64,000 nt of DNA from Aldehydirespirator sp965204415 (GCA_965204415.1 CBDBEL010000001.1:558001-622000), one strand, 5' to 3'; shown: positions 30,160 through 38,318, numbered from the stretch's first letter. The notes: a model not told the origin generated them from the letters alone. A program made the numbers and translations.

Positions 30160-30193
30160 GGACCGGCGGCGGCCCTTCAGCCGTCGCCGGTCC
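30160..30193 (+). terminator. Terminator-like hairpin after the importer operon
   Basis: GGACCGGCG pairs with CGCCGGTCC (9 bp), an inner GGC/GCC pair follows across a 2x2 mismatch, and the loop is CCTTCA. It begins 27 bases after the binding-protein stop. No clear T-run; likely the operon end. Confidence 0.55.
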
Positions 30194-30243
30194 CGCCGCG
30201 CGCCCAATCCGGCACCATGGTCTTCAATAAATCACGATATTGA

Positions 30244-30272
30244 TTGACATATAGTTACTTTGACTGTATAAC
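30244..30272 (+). promoter_or_regulatory. Near-consensus sigma-70 promoter, leaderless
   Basis: TTGACA at 30244, exactly 17 bases, TATAAC at 30267. The GTG of the toxin gene begins 7 bases after the -10, where transcription should start, so the mRNA would carry no leader. The AT-rich stretch 30220-30275 contrasts sharply with the surrounding GC-rich DNA. Confidence 0.75.
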
Positions 30273-30278
30273 TTCGTA

Positions 30279-30515
30279 GTGGAGATCGGGGAGAGCGCCC
30301 GCAAGCACGGCGTGGGGGACGGGGACATTCTGCACGCGTATCGACATCACTGGCTGCGAATCGAGACAGACGATCCGACGGTGAACATCCTCGTCGGACC
30401 CTCGACGACGGGCGAGCCGCTGGAGATCGCAGTGGTCAGCCGAGGTGCGGGCAGCGCTATCATCCACGCGATGAGGGCGCGAAGGAGGTTCCTGACAGGC
30501 TGGTGGATCCGATGA
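30279..30515 (+). CDS. BrnT/DUF4258-like toxin (78 aa)
   Basis: 78 residues from a GTG. The layout KHGVGDGDILHAYRHHW, then LVGPSTTGEPLEIAVV and a C-terminal IIHAMRARRRFL, is that of small RelE-fold toxins of the BrnT or DUF4258 kind, in which the terminal HAM-R segment lies in the RNase site. It is placed first in a two-gene unit and its TGA overlaps the next ATG (ATGA). Transcription should start directly at the GTG from the promoter just upstream. Confidence 0.6.
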   Translation: MEIGESARKHGVGDGDILHAYRHHWLRIETDDPTVNILVGPSTTGEPLEIAVVSRGAGSAIIHAMRARRRFLTGWWIR

Positions 30516-30712
30516 GCCAGCCCCGGGAGGAATGGCTGGCCGAGAAGCTGGCGGCGTTCGAGGAGTGGGCCGAACGCGTCAAGCCCGAAGAGTTGAAGGT
30601 CCATGGCCGGTCTGAAGAGATGATCGAACTGCTCGACGACGATCCTGAGGTCGACAGGCTGATCGAGGAAGCCAGGCAGGCAGCTCGCCAGGAGAGGCGC
30701 GAATCGGCCTAG
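30512..30712 (+). CDS. Cognate antitoxin-like small acidic protein (66 aa)
   Basis: 66 residues from the ATG at 30512, which overlaps the toxin stop; a GTG three codons upstream is possible. It is very rich in Glu and predicted helical (WLAEKLAAFEEWAERVKPEEL, then EVDRLIEEARQAARQE). There is no ribbon-helix-helix motif I can recognise. Position and coupling make it the likely antitoxin, in toxin-first order as in brnTA. Confidence 0.55.
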   Translation: MSQPREEWLAEKLAAFEEWAERVKPEELKVHGRSEEMIELLDDDPEVDRLIEEARQAARQERRESA

Positions 30713-30850
30713 GTCCGGCGGCCACGAGACCCCGCCCAGCGGAGCCCGCAACTGGTGGCTGCCCCGCTGGCTCGACCGCATCGTCCCCAACCTGCGGGTG
30801 GAGGGCGAACTGACGGAGCGCCGGCTCTAGCCGGTCCGGCACCGGCGATC

Positions 30851-32047
30851 TCAGGTCTCGGCCGGTTGCGTATCTCGGGTCTCGCCCACGACCATCACCA
30901 GCCAGACGGTTGCCAGCACCATGACGGCCGCCAGCGCGAAGGCCGATGCCCCCACGCCGGCCGCGTCGGCGGCCACGCCCACGATCAGCGGGCCCAGAAG
31001 ACTGCCGGTGTCCTGCAGCACGGCCAGCCCCGACAGCACCTGACCCCGGGCCTCGCCGGGGGCCAGGTCGCTGGCCATGGTGAGCATCGTGCCCGCGCCG
31101 ATGCCGTTGCCGACCCCCATCACCGCTCCGGCCAGAGCGATCTCGGCCGCGGTGTCGGCGAAGCCGAGGATCACCAGTCCCACCGTGACCAGCAGGAATG
31201 ACGGGACGATGGCATGGAGCCGCCCGTAGCGGTCCATCAGATAGCCCGCGACCGGGAACAGCAACAGGTCGGCCCCGGTCCCGATCGCCAGCAGCCACCC
31301 GATCGCGGTCAGGCTGAGGTCCAGCTCGGCCGCGATCAGCGGCAGGGCCACATACCGGCCCTGCCGGACTGCGATCACGAGCCCCGAGGCCATCCCGGCC
31401 TTGGCCAGCACGCCGCGGTAGCGCCACAAGGCCGCTAACAGTGGAACCCGCTCCACGGTGGGCGGCTCGACCCCGGCGCTGGTCCAGCTGCGGTCGACCG
31501 CTCCCGCCAGCCCCGCAGCCGTGACCACTCCGGTCACCAGGAACGTCCAGGCGAAGCCGACGGTGTCGGCCAGATATCCGCCGAGAGGGGGTCCGACGAG
31601 CAGGGAGAACCGGAACGACCCTCCGATCAGCGACAGGGCCCGGCCGCGGGCACCCGCCGCCACCCTTGCCGCGACGTAGGTCTGGACGGCGAGCCGGAGT
31701 GCGATGTTGCCCACCCCGTAGGCAAGCCTGAGCGCCACCAGCGCAGCCAGGGCCGTGGTCATCCCGAACACCGCGGTGGTGGCCGCCATGGCGACGACGG
31801 AGATTGCCATGAGCGCTCGTTCGTCGTGGCGGGCCATGATGGAGCCCGAGGGGATGCCGCCGACCATGGCGCCGATCCCGACCGCACCCAGGACTACCGC
31901 CACCTCGCTGAAGCTCATCCCGATGTCGCGCAGGTAGAGGGGCAGGACCGGAACCAGCATCCCGATGCCCAGAGTCCCGGCCACCGAGGGCACATAGACC
32001 GGCAGCACTAGGTCGCGCAGCACCCGCCAGATGCTCTGCTCGCTCAC
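30851..32047 (-). CDS. Major facilitator superfamily transporter
   Basis: 398 residues from the GTG at 32047 (VSEQSIWRVLRDL); the frame is open further upstream but that stretch is not hydrophobic or family-like. Twelve hydrophobic segments. The loop 2-3 motif appears as GSIMARHDER and a second loop as YLMDRYGRLHA. Family members of this size export drugs or sugars by proton antiport. It is divergent from the serpin gene. The 239-bp gap between them has an AT-rich patch around 32130-32155 but no clear promoter pair. Confidence 0.82.
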   Translation of the reverse strand: MSEQSIWRVLRDLVLPVYVPSVAGTLGIGMLVPVLPLYLRDIGMSFSEVAVVLGAVGIGAMVGGIPSGSIMARHDERALMAISVVAMAATTAVFGMTTALAALVALRLAYGVGNIALRLAVQTYVAARVAAGARGRALSLIGGSFRFSLLVGPPLGGYLADTVGFAWTFLVTGVVTAAGLAGAVDRSWTSAGVEPPTVERVPLLAALWRYRGVLAKAGMASGLVIAVRQGRYVALPLIAAELDLSLTAIGWLLAIGTGADLLLFPVAGYLMDRYGRLHAIVPSFLLVTVGLVILGFADTAAEIALAGAVMGVGNGIGAGTMLTMASDLAPGEARGQVLSGLAVLQDTGSLLGPLIVGVAADAAGVGASAFALAAVMVLATVWLVMVVGETRDTQPAET

Positions 32048-32286
32048 CGGAGGCTCAGGTCTCAACGAGGCCCGGCTCGCCCACCTCGGGCTCAAGTCTC
32101 GAAGCGGCGGGGCATCGTGACAGGGTATCGATTCAGTGTGTATCATAACAGAGCCGAGCAAGGCAAGCGCTGATGGCTCGTGTACACACAGGCCCCGACG
32201 TGACTGGACCCCGCCGGGCTGTCGAACTACGCGAACGGGATGCGCGACAGGAACTTCAGGAACCCAGGAGGCGCTTACGGCGTCCA

Positions 32287-34173
32287 ATGGACATGACCAA
32301 ACTGCTCGCAGCCCTGCTCGCGTTGTGCTCGATCACAGCGGCGTGCGGGTTCACCACCACGACAGTCTCGGCACCAGAGCCGGACCAGTCGGCGGCGTTG
32401 ACTCCAGCCCCGGACACAGACCGGCCTGCGGCCGATCCCGACGCGCCCACGACAGTGTTGGAGCCGATGGCTGATCGGCTGCCCGCCGATCCCGACGCGC
32501 CCGCCGACGGCTGGGTCGCCGGAGTCAACGCCGCCGGATGGGGCTTCCACCGGCACCTGACCGGCAACGCGGTCTCAAGCCCGGTGAGCATCGGCACCGC
32601 GTTCAGCATGAGCCGGGCGGGGGCGTCGGCCGACTCCGCCGCCGCGCTCGACGAGATCTTCGGATTCCCCGAGACCGGCACGCACCGCGCCGCCAACACC
32701 GTCGATCTCGAACTGGAAGGGGCCTCCGTTGACACCACCACCCTTGAGGTGGCCAACCGTCTGTTCCCCGACGACGCATTCACGATGCGGCCCGAGTTCG
32801 TGGAGGTCGCCTCCACCCACTACGGGGCGGGCATCGAGCTAGTCGACACCGCCGACGGCGCCGCCGCGGCCGACGCCGTCAACCGGTGGGTGTCGCAGAG
32901 CACGCGCGGGCTAGTCCCGGTGATAGTCGACGGCGACACCGTCCAGGACCAGAGGCTGGTCCTGGTCAACACCGTGTACCTGAGAGCGGACTGGGCCGAG
33001 CCGTTCCTGCCCGAGTACACCCGCGACGGCCCCTTCGCCACCGGCGACAACCGGTCGGTGACGGTACCGTTCATGACCGACCGCGAACCCGGCTACCGCC
33101 GCTACGTCCGCCTGGAGGGCGCCGACGCGGTCGAGTTGCCCTACCGGGACGGCGGGCTGGCCATGTGGCTCATCGTGCCCCGCGACCGCGACGGGCTCGC
33201 GGCCGTCGAGGAATCGCTCAACGCCGCAGCACTGACCGCGCTGGCGGGCACCGCCCAGACCGGCTACGTCGACCTCACCATGCCCAAGTGGGAGCAGACC
33301 CTGCCGCCCACCGACCTGTTCGAGTGGCTGTGCCCGCAGGGATTCTGCGCAGGCGCCAACTTCGACGGCATCGCACCGGGCATCTTCATCACCGCCGCGC
33401 TCCACGGCGCCAAGGTGATCGTCGACGAGAAGGGCACCGAGGCGGCCGCAGCCACCGCCATGGCGTTCAACGAGTCCGCTCCTCCCCGACCCGACCTCAC
33501 CGTCGTCGCCGACCGCCCGTTCCTGTGGGCCATCGTCCACCAGGACACCGGCGCCCTGCTGTTCATAGGCCGTCTCGTGAGCCCCGCCGAGGATCGAGAT
33601 GGTTCCGGCGAGGCCACGACGGCGCCGGGAGTCCCGGGACGGGCTCCGGACGGTCCCACAGTCTCGCATGCTGCGGAGGGGCCCCGCCCCGGCGAGGCCC
33701 TCGACACCGCCGGCGAGGCCACCGCACCGGAAGCTCCGGAACCGGGCCCGGACGGACTTGGGGCTTCGCATTCGCTGATGGGGCCGCTGGGCCGGCTTCA
33801 GTGGGCCCAGCAGCTCACCGTCCCGCTGGTGTACGCAGACGCGGCACTCGATGCGCCGGAGGTGACTGCCGCGGTGGACGCTGGCCGCATCCTCTTCGAT
33901 GTCGAAGACGGCAATGGGCACGACCGGACGATCGTCGAACTGGAGGGCATCGGGCTGTGGGAGGCGGTCACGCCGGAGCCCGAGGACTACATCGACACCT
34001 TCATCGTGCCGGCGCCCGCGCTGGAGACTGTCAGATGGAGAGCGGCCTCGGCAATAGCACCGGAGGATGCCGGCGACCGTTACCGAATCGGCGCATGGAC
34101 CGACTGGAGCGTCCTGCAAGTGCCGCAGGTGGTCCCGCCGGACGCAGGCGTGGACAGGTCCGAACTGCCGTGA
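32287..34173 (+). CDS. Serpin with N-terminal export signal and C-terminal extension
   Basis: 628 residues from the ATG at 32287. Residues 1-20 form a signal peptide ending ITAACG, lipoprotein-like although Thr at -3 is atypical. A Pro/Asp-rich linker leads to a complete serpin core (about 75-435): SPVSIGTAFSM, LVLVNTVYLRADWAEPF and the C-terminal LLFIGRLVSP. The hinge GTEAAAATA (383-391) is canonical for an inhibitory serpin. By standard numbering P1 is Ser397 and P1' is Ala398. A further 190 residues follow, of unknown fold. Serpins trap serine or cysteine proteases; here the target would be outside the cell. Confidence 0.85.
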   Translation: MDMTKLLAALLALCSITAACGFTTTTVSAPEPDQSAALTPAPDTDRPAADPDAPTTVLEPMADRLPADPDAPADGWVAGVNAAGWGFHRHLTGNAVSSPVSIGTAFSMSRAGASADSAAALDEIFGFPETGTHRAANTVDLELEGASVDTTTLEVANRLFPDDAFTMRPEFVEVASTHYGAGIELVDTADGAAAADAVNRWVSQSTRGLVPVIVDGDTVQDQRLVLVNTVYLRADWAEPFLPEYTRDGPFATGDNRSVTVPFMTDREPGYRRYVRLEGADAVELPYRDGGLAMWLIVPRDRDGLAAVEESLNAAALTALAGTAQTGYVDLTMPKWEQTLPPTDLFEWLCPQGFCAGANFDGIAPGIFITAALHGAKVIVDEKGTEAAAATAMAFNESAPPRPDLTVVADRPFLWAIVHQDTGALLFIGRLVSPAEDRDGSGEATTAPGVPGRAPDGPTVSHAAEGPRPGEALDTAGEATAPEAPEPGPDGLGASHSLMGPLGRLQWAQQLTVPLVYADAALDAPEVTAAVDAGRILFDVEDGNGHDRTIVELEGIGLWEAVTPEPEDYIDTFIVPAPALETVRWRAASAIAPEDAGDRYRIGAWTDWSVLQVPQVVPPDAGVDRSELP

Positions 34174-34204
34174 CGGCACTCGGGTTCCAGCGGTGCCTAT
34201 CGAG

Positions 34205-34345
34205 TGTGACGCTGACAGCACACCAACGAAAGTGTGACACTGACAGCACACCAACGAGAATGTGACGCTGACAGCACACCAACGAGAATGTGACGCTGAC
34301 AGCACACCAACGAGAATGTGACGCCAATGTCACACTGAACTGGTA
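34205..34345 (+). repeat. 28-bp tandem array upstream of hipBA (five units)
   Basis: TGTGAC recurs at 34205, 34233, 34261, 34289 and 34317, exactly 28 bp apart, with near-identical filling (GCTGACAGCACACCAACGAG). The last unit becomes TGTGACgccaatGTCACA, a 6-bp palindrome, and ends ACTGAACTGGT. No spacers, so not CRISPR. It ends 11-12 bases before the hipB start and overlaps any -35 region, so it is a strong operator candidate. A three-unit copy is at 37427-37510. Confidence 0.85.
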
Positions 34346-34356
34346 CGTTTGACGCT

Positions 34357-34653
34357 ATGGCTGCAAACGGAGACACCTCTCCCACCCCTTATGCAGGGAT
34401 GCACTCGCCACGCCGCATCGGCCGCGCCCTGCGCACGGCCCGGACGGCGGCTGGACTGTCACAGGCCCAGGTCGCCGCCGAGGCGGGCGTGTCGCGGGAG
34501 GTGGTGTCGAGGCTGGAGAGCGGACGACGCGCCGCTCGCATGGACACCTTGAGCGCGGTGCTGGATGTGCTCGGATACGAGATCGCCTTCCTGCCCCGCT
34601 CACCGCACGCACAGCAACTGCGCGACAGGGCAAGACCGGCCGATGGCCTCTGA
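34357..34653 (+). CDS. hipB: HipB-like XRE-family antitoxin/regulator
   Basis: 98 residues. The helix-turn-helix is LSQAQVAAEAGVSREVVSRLE (about 41-61), followed by RMDTLSAVLDVLGYEIAF, the HipB-like C-terminal strand segment. It should bind its own operator and neutralise HipA. The 28-bp repeats directly upstream are the natural binding site. TACGTT stands 7 bases before the ATG with no ribosome site, as in a leaderless mRNA. Its 3' end overlaps hipA by 11 bp. Confidence 0.88.
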   Translation: MAANGDTSPTPYAGMHSPRRIGRALRTARTAAGLSQAQVAAEAGVSREVVSRLESGRRAARMDTLSAVLDVLGYEIAFLPRSPHAQQLRDRARPADGL

Positions 34654-35953
34654 ACTGCTCGTCTTCATCGGCGGCGACCATGCCGGCACCGCCCGCGCCC
34701 TCACCCCGGAGCGCGGGCGGCTCCCTGTCGCGTTCCGATACGACGACGCCTACATCGCCCGCCAGAGACGCACCCCATTGTCGGTGGGCGTCCCGGTGGT
34801 GCCGGGCGACTTCGAGATCGGCGACTGGCTCGACGGGCTGCTGCCAGACGACACCGGTGTGCGCAACGACTGGGCCAACAGAGAGGATGCCGACGGCCCG
34901 GACGCCGTGTCCCTGCTCGCCACACGCATCGGGCTTGACTGCGCCGGGGCTGTCCAGTTTTGCGCGCCCGGGCGCGAGTCCACCATCGCGGCTCGCGACT
35001 CTGGTGTCGAGTGGCTGACCGAGACCGAGATCGCCGACTGGATCCGGGAAGCGAAGGCCGGCCGTCGCTGGAGCCACATCGGCTCACACGGCCGCTACAG
35101 CCTCGGCGGCTATCAGACCAAGATCGCCCTGCACAGCGACGGCGAACGATGGGGGTCGCCTTACGGCCGGCTGCCCACGACCCACATCCTCAAGCCTGGC
35201 ATTGATCCCTCCCCCAGTCTGCGCTACGACGACAGCGACCTCATAGAGCATCTCAGCATGGCGGCCGCCGCCGAGGTCGGTCTAGACGTAGCAGTCACAC
35301 GCATGGAGCGGTTCGGGTCCGAGCGGGTGCTGGTGGTCGAGCGCTACGACCGCGTCCGCGAGGGCACGGGCCTGCGCCGAGTGCACCAGGAGGATCTGTG
35401 CCAAGCCCTCGGCAAGGCCCCGGCCGAGAAGTACCAGAGCCTCGGCGGCCCCACACCAGCCGACATCACCGAACTGATCCGCGATGAGGTCGTGGCAGGC
35501 GTCCACACCGTCCGCCGGTTCCTTGACGCGCTGATCTTCAACTGGGCCATCGCCGCCACAGACGCCCACGCAAAGAACTACAGCCTCCTCCTCCAAGACG
35601 ACGTCACCGCGCTGGCGCCGCTCTACGACATCATGTCGTACCTGCCGTATCGGGCCGGAGCGCAGGTGGGCAGCATCAAGACCGCCATGAAGGTCGGACG
35701 CGACTACAGGCTGAGCTCGGCTGACCGCGCCAGCGCCTGGAAGCGGGCTGCCGGGCGGCTCGGCCTCGACGCTGACGAGACCGCGGACCGCACCGAGGAC
35801 ATTCTCCGGCGCTGCCCAGACGCCGTCGACGCAGCCATTGACGGCCTCGATGCTGCCGACCGAGCGTCACCGAAGGTCGGTCGGCTCAGCCGGGAGATTC
35901 ACGACCGGTGCAAGACGACTCTTGAAGCCTTCCGCCGTCCCCAACGACGCTGA
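34643..35953 (+). CDS. hipA: HipA-like serine/threonine kinase toxin
   Basis: 436 residues, the usual size. The ATP-loop-type segment YSLGGYQTKIAL, the catalytic Asp307 in ATDAHAKNYSLL and the metal-binding Asp in LYDIMSY are all intact, so the kinase should be active. Enteric HipA phosphorylates glutamyl-tRNA synthetase and induces growth arrest; the target here is unknown. The start ATG at 34643 overlaps hipB, the standard antitoxin-first order. Confidence 0.9.
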   Translation: MASELLVFIGGDHAGTARALTPERGRLPVAFRYDDAYIARQRRTPLSVGVPVVPGDFEIGDWLDGLLPDDTGVRNDWANREDADGPDAVSLLATRIGLDCAGAVQFCAPGRESTIAARDSGVEWLTETEIADWIREAKAGRRWSHIGSHGRYSLGGYQTKIALHSDGERWGSPYGRLPTTHILKPGIDPSPSLRYDDSDLIEHLSMAAAAEVGLDVAVTRMERFGSERVLVVERYDRVREGTGLRRVHQEDLCQALGKAPAEKYQSLGGPTPADITELIRDEVVAGVHTVRRFLDALIFNWAIAATDAHAKNYSLLLQDDVTALAPLYDIMSYLPYRAGAQVGSIKTAMKVGRDYRLSSADRASAWKRAAGRLGLDADETADRTEDILRRCPDAVDAAIDGLDAADRASPKVGRLSREIHDRCKTTLEAFRRPQRR

Positions 35954-36145
35954 GCAGCGCGGCGGGACGCTACCCGCCGCCAGCCCACCAGCGAGCATGT
36001 GGGCCCACGACTCCGGCAGGTTGCTCCAGTCCTTGATGAACTGCCTCGCCAGCAGGTAGCCGGCCCCGCGGTTGGGAGTGGCCATCCCGCGGGGAGCTCG
36101 TCCACACCACACCGGCGGGCCAATGGGCGACTCGGCGGCGACCTG

Positions 36146-36214
36146 AGGGCCGCTCGGGCCACGGCCTCGCGCCGTACGGGCTGCGTTGTCCCGCCTGTCC
36201 GCTCGGCCTCTTGG
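36146..36214 (+). repeat. Interspersed repeat, copy 3 (partial)
   Basis: About 69 bp from GGGCCGCTCGGGCCACGG to GCTCGGCCTCTTGG; the CTCTTGTTCGC end present in other copies is missing. It lies in the 314-bp gap 35954-36267 between hipA and the nucleotidyltransferase gene; the rest of that gap shows no gene. Confidence 0.7.
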
Positions 36215-36267
36215 CCGCGGCCGTCGTGGCCGGAGGCCGCAGGCCTGCTGGCGCTATCGTGCAGGCC

Positions 36268-37323
36268 ATGGCGGTGGACATCGCGTCGCATCGGGAGGGC
36301 GCCCAGCCGGGCGCTCCCACCCTGGACGACGCGCAGCGGGCCGCCGACGCGCTGTCGTTCCTGGACCCGGGGCTGGTGCTCGTGTACGGCTCGGTGGCCG
36401 ATGGAACCGCCGACGACGACTCGGATGTGGACTTGATGGTCGTTTTCGACGACTTGGGCGACTACCGTCAGCGTCCGTTCTTGTGCCGCCGCGCCAGAGA
36501 GGCCGCAGAGGGCGTTATCGGACGGCCTGTCGATGTGCGAGTCACCGACCGTCCCGAGTGGAGGGCCCGCACCGAGTGCGTGTCGAGCTTCGAGCGCCAT
36601 GTCGCGTCCGGGGCGATCACGCTGCGAGAGCGCCGGGCCGAGCACGTCGACTGGCACAAGGAGATCCCGATCCCTCCGACCGACGAAGCCATGGCGAGAG
36701 CCTCGCTGGGCGATCTGGCCCAGGCGCTGGAGGCGCTGACCAACGCTCTGGCGCCCTATGCCCAGGAAGCCGAGGCGGCCGAGTCGGGCAGCCCGGCGCA
36801 GGCGGCGGTCAGTCGGGCCCGGCGCATGCGGCGCGTGTGCGCGCTGGCCCAGGAGGCCATGGAGACCGGGCTCAAGGCGCTGAACCACGCTCTGCCGGGT
36901 CCGCACCCGCCGAGGACGCATGATCTCGGCGCGCTGATCGGCCTGCTGCCGGTGACGCCGGGCGAACGAGACCGGCTGGATGCCGCAGTGCGGGATGTGG
37001 ACCTCGCGGCCGCAGCCCAGTGGCGCCAGATGGGCACCTGTCCCGGCGACTTCGAGGTCGAGGTGGTGGCCGAGCGCTCCATACCCGAGCACGCAGCAAC
37101 CATGGTGAACGCGGCGGCTCGCCTGACGCTGGCCGTGGTGGACCTGCTCGATGATCGCCTAGGCGACTCGGCCGCCAGTCGCGAGGTGCGGATTGAGTTG
37201 AGCCGCTTGGTCGGCCTGCCGGTACCCCACCGGAGATCGCAGCCGCACCCAAGCCACCCCAGTGCCCTCCCCGAGCTCACATCCGAGGACATGCATCGCC
37301 CTAGCCGCACCGTATCAAGCTAG
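36268..37323 (+). CDS. MNT-type nucleotidyltransferase fused to a HEPN domain
   Basis: 351 residues from the ATG at 36268; TATCGT ends 7 bases before it. The nucleotidyltransferase motif GSVADGTADDDSDVDL is near residue 35, with all catalytic Asp residues in place. Residues about 145-300 are helical and contain PPRTHDLGAL, which fits the R-x4-6-H motif of HEPN RNases only loosely (R-T-H). In two-gene MNT/HEPN modules the transferase AMPylates and silences the HEPN toxin. Here both appear on one chain. Placement next to hipBA supports a defence or toxin role. Confidence 0.72.
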   Translation: MAVDIASHREGAQPGAPTLDDAQRAADALSFLDPGLVLVYGSVADGTADDDSDVDLMVVFDDLGDYRQRPFLCRRAREAAEGVIGRPVDVRVTDRPEWRARTECVSSFERHVASGAITLRERRAEHVDWHKEIPIPPTDEAMARASLGDLAQALEALTNALAPYAQEAEAAESGSPAQAAVSRARRMRRVCALAQEAMETGLKALNHALPGPHPPRTHDLGALIGLLPVTPGERDRLDAAVRDVDLAAAAQWRQMGTCPGDFEVEVVAERSIPEHAATMVNAAARLTLAVVDLLDDRLGDSAASREVRIELSRLVGLPVPHRRSQPHPSHPSALPELTSEDMHRPSRTVSS

Positions 37324-37426
37324 GCACCACCGCCCCAGGCAGTCCGGACGCCACCCGGTCAATAGCCTTCACCCCTCAATCCTGCTGGTTGGTTGAAGGT
37401 GCGGCACCGTCACACGCCAACGAGAG

Positions 37427-37510
37427 TGTGACGCCAATATCACACCAACGAAAGTGTGACGCTGACAGCACACCAACGAGAATGTGACGCCAATGTCACA
37501 CTGAACTGGT
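37427..37510 (+). repeat. 28-bp tandem array, second copy (three units)
   Basis: TGTGAC at 37427, 37455 and 37483, exactly 28 bp apart, ending with the same TGTGACgccaatGTCACA palindrome and ACTGAACTGGT as the hipB array. No hipB-like gene follows; the sequence diverges after GGT. It lies in the 669-bp gap 37324-37992, which has no intact gene. Confidence 0.85.
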
Positions 37511-37531
37511 GTCAATGGCCAGTGGGATCTG

Positions 37532-37600
37532 CCCGGTGGAGGACAGTAGAACTGCCCAGCCGTGGCCAACAGAACTGCCCGGTGGCGGACAGCAGAGTTG
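37532..37600 (-). repeat. 23-bp degenerate tandem array (three units)
   Basis: Units start at 37532, 37555 and 37578. They share the pattern CCCggtGGcggACAGnAGAactTG with ends ACTG, ACTG and GTTG. The period of exactly 23 matches the arrays in front of the DUF4143 genes, although the sequence differs. It abuts the 3' side of the Cas3-like remnant. Confidence 0.6.
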
Positions 37601-37627
37601 CCAGCCGGTGTGGTGTGGAAGCACGAA

Positions 37628-37786
37628 CTTCGGCGTCTGGGTGAACCTTCGCCGGTACAGCCACCCAAGCCCGACCGCTTCCGTCTTGCCGCAACCCGTC
37701 GGGACCTGCAACAACTCCAGCAGTCCCTCCTCCCCGACGCGCCGCCGAAAGTCGTATGGCTCGAAGCCAGTAGCTCTCAAGTGCAA
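37628..37786 (-). pseudogene. Remnant of a Cas3-like CRISPR helicase (N-terminal helicase start)
   Basis: Reads RATGFEPYDFRRRVGEEG, then LLELLQVPTGCGKTEAVGLG and WLYRRRF. This matches the beginning of the helicase core of type I-G/I-U-like Cas3 proteins, including the Walker A PTGCGKT. The similarity stops after about 45 residues and the frame runs into the 23-bp repeats. No other cas gene and no CRISPR array was seen in the window. A related DEAD-box helicase is the alternative. Confidence 0.55.
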
Positions 37787-37992
37787 CCGATCACAAGGCG
37801 GGGATCCGCCTCAACACGATTCGGCGTTGACCAGTGCGGCACGACATGGTGCTTCTGTCGAGATGAAGGCTCGTACCGCAGCGCACATAGCGATCCGTGC
37901 CGCCCTGCATCCACCGGCATGCCCGTCAAGTTGTGTCCCGCGACCACCAGTCCATGAGGACTCCCACATCATAAGCAGCGTATATTGCGGGT

Positions 37993-38235
37993 ATGACACC
38001 AAGAATCTCCAGAGGCTCTGATCGCCCCGGTCGCGAGGCCGACCGCACCGAGACGATCCTGTCGGGCAACCTCAGCGAGGCCGAGCAGGCCGTCTGGCGC
38101 ATCCCTGATCTGTTGGCTCGCATTGAGTCAGTGTTGGACCACCCGTCGCTTGCGGTCCCGCTCGACGACACTGCATCGAGCCCCTGTACGGCTGGGAACA
38201 GGACCGGCACGCCGTCGGGGTGCTCCATGCCGTAA
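37993..38235 (+). CDS. Small hypothetical ORF, probably truncated
   Basis: 80 residues. TATATT ends 6 bases before the ATG, a leaderless-type promoter. Residues about 25-55 (GNLSEAEQAVWRIPDLLARI, then ESVLDHP) look like folded helical sequence. The last 20 codons run antisense through a DUF4143 3' remnant, so the original C-terminus was probably lost. A 21-bp piece (38080-38100) recurs exactly at 40956-40976. Function unknown. Confidence 0.35.
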   Translation: MTPRISRGSDRPGREADRTETILSGNLSEAEQAVWRIPDLLARIESVLDHPSLAVPLDDTASSPCTAGNRTGTPSGCSMP

Positions 38236-38318
38236 CGGCGCTCTCCCAGCCCTGCCGGCGCGTGTCAGGGGCCGAGGCCGGTAACGGCCAGCACCGGCAC
38301 GCCGTCGGGGGCGCTCAT
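38195..38318 (-). pseudogene. Two decayed 3' ends of DUF4143 ATPase genes
   Basis: Minus strand 38318-38265 reads MSAPDGVPVLAVTGLGP and a stop, and 38240-38195 reads YGMEHPDGVPVLFPAVQGL. The intact DUF4143 genes end YERPDGVTVLPVTALGP and YDRPDGVAVVPISALGP, so both fragments are last exon-like tails of lost copies, lying in tandem. Confidence 0.6.

Noticed and set aside
34205..34345. CRISPR array
   Set aside because: Repeat length of 28 is suggestive, but the units are directly adjacent with no spacers. The same holds for the 35-, 23- and 19-bp arrays.
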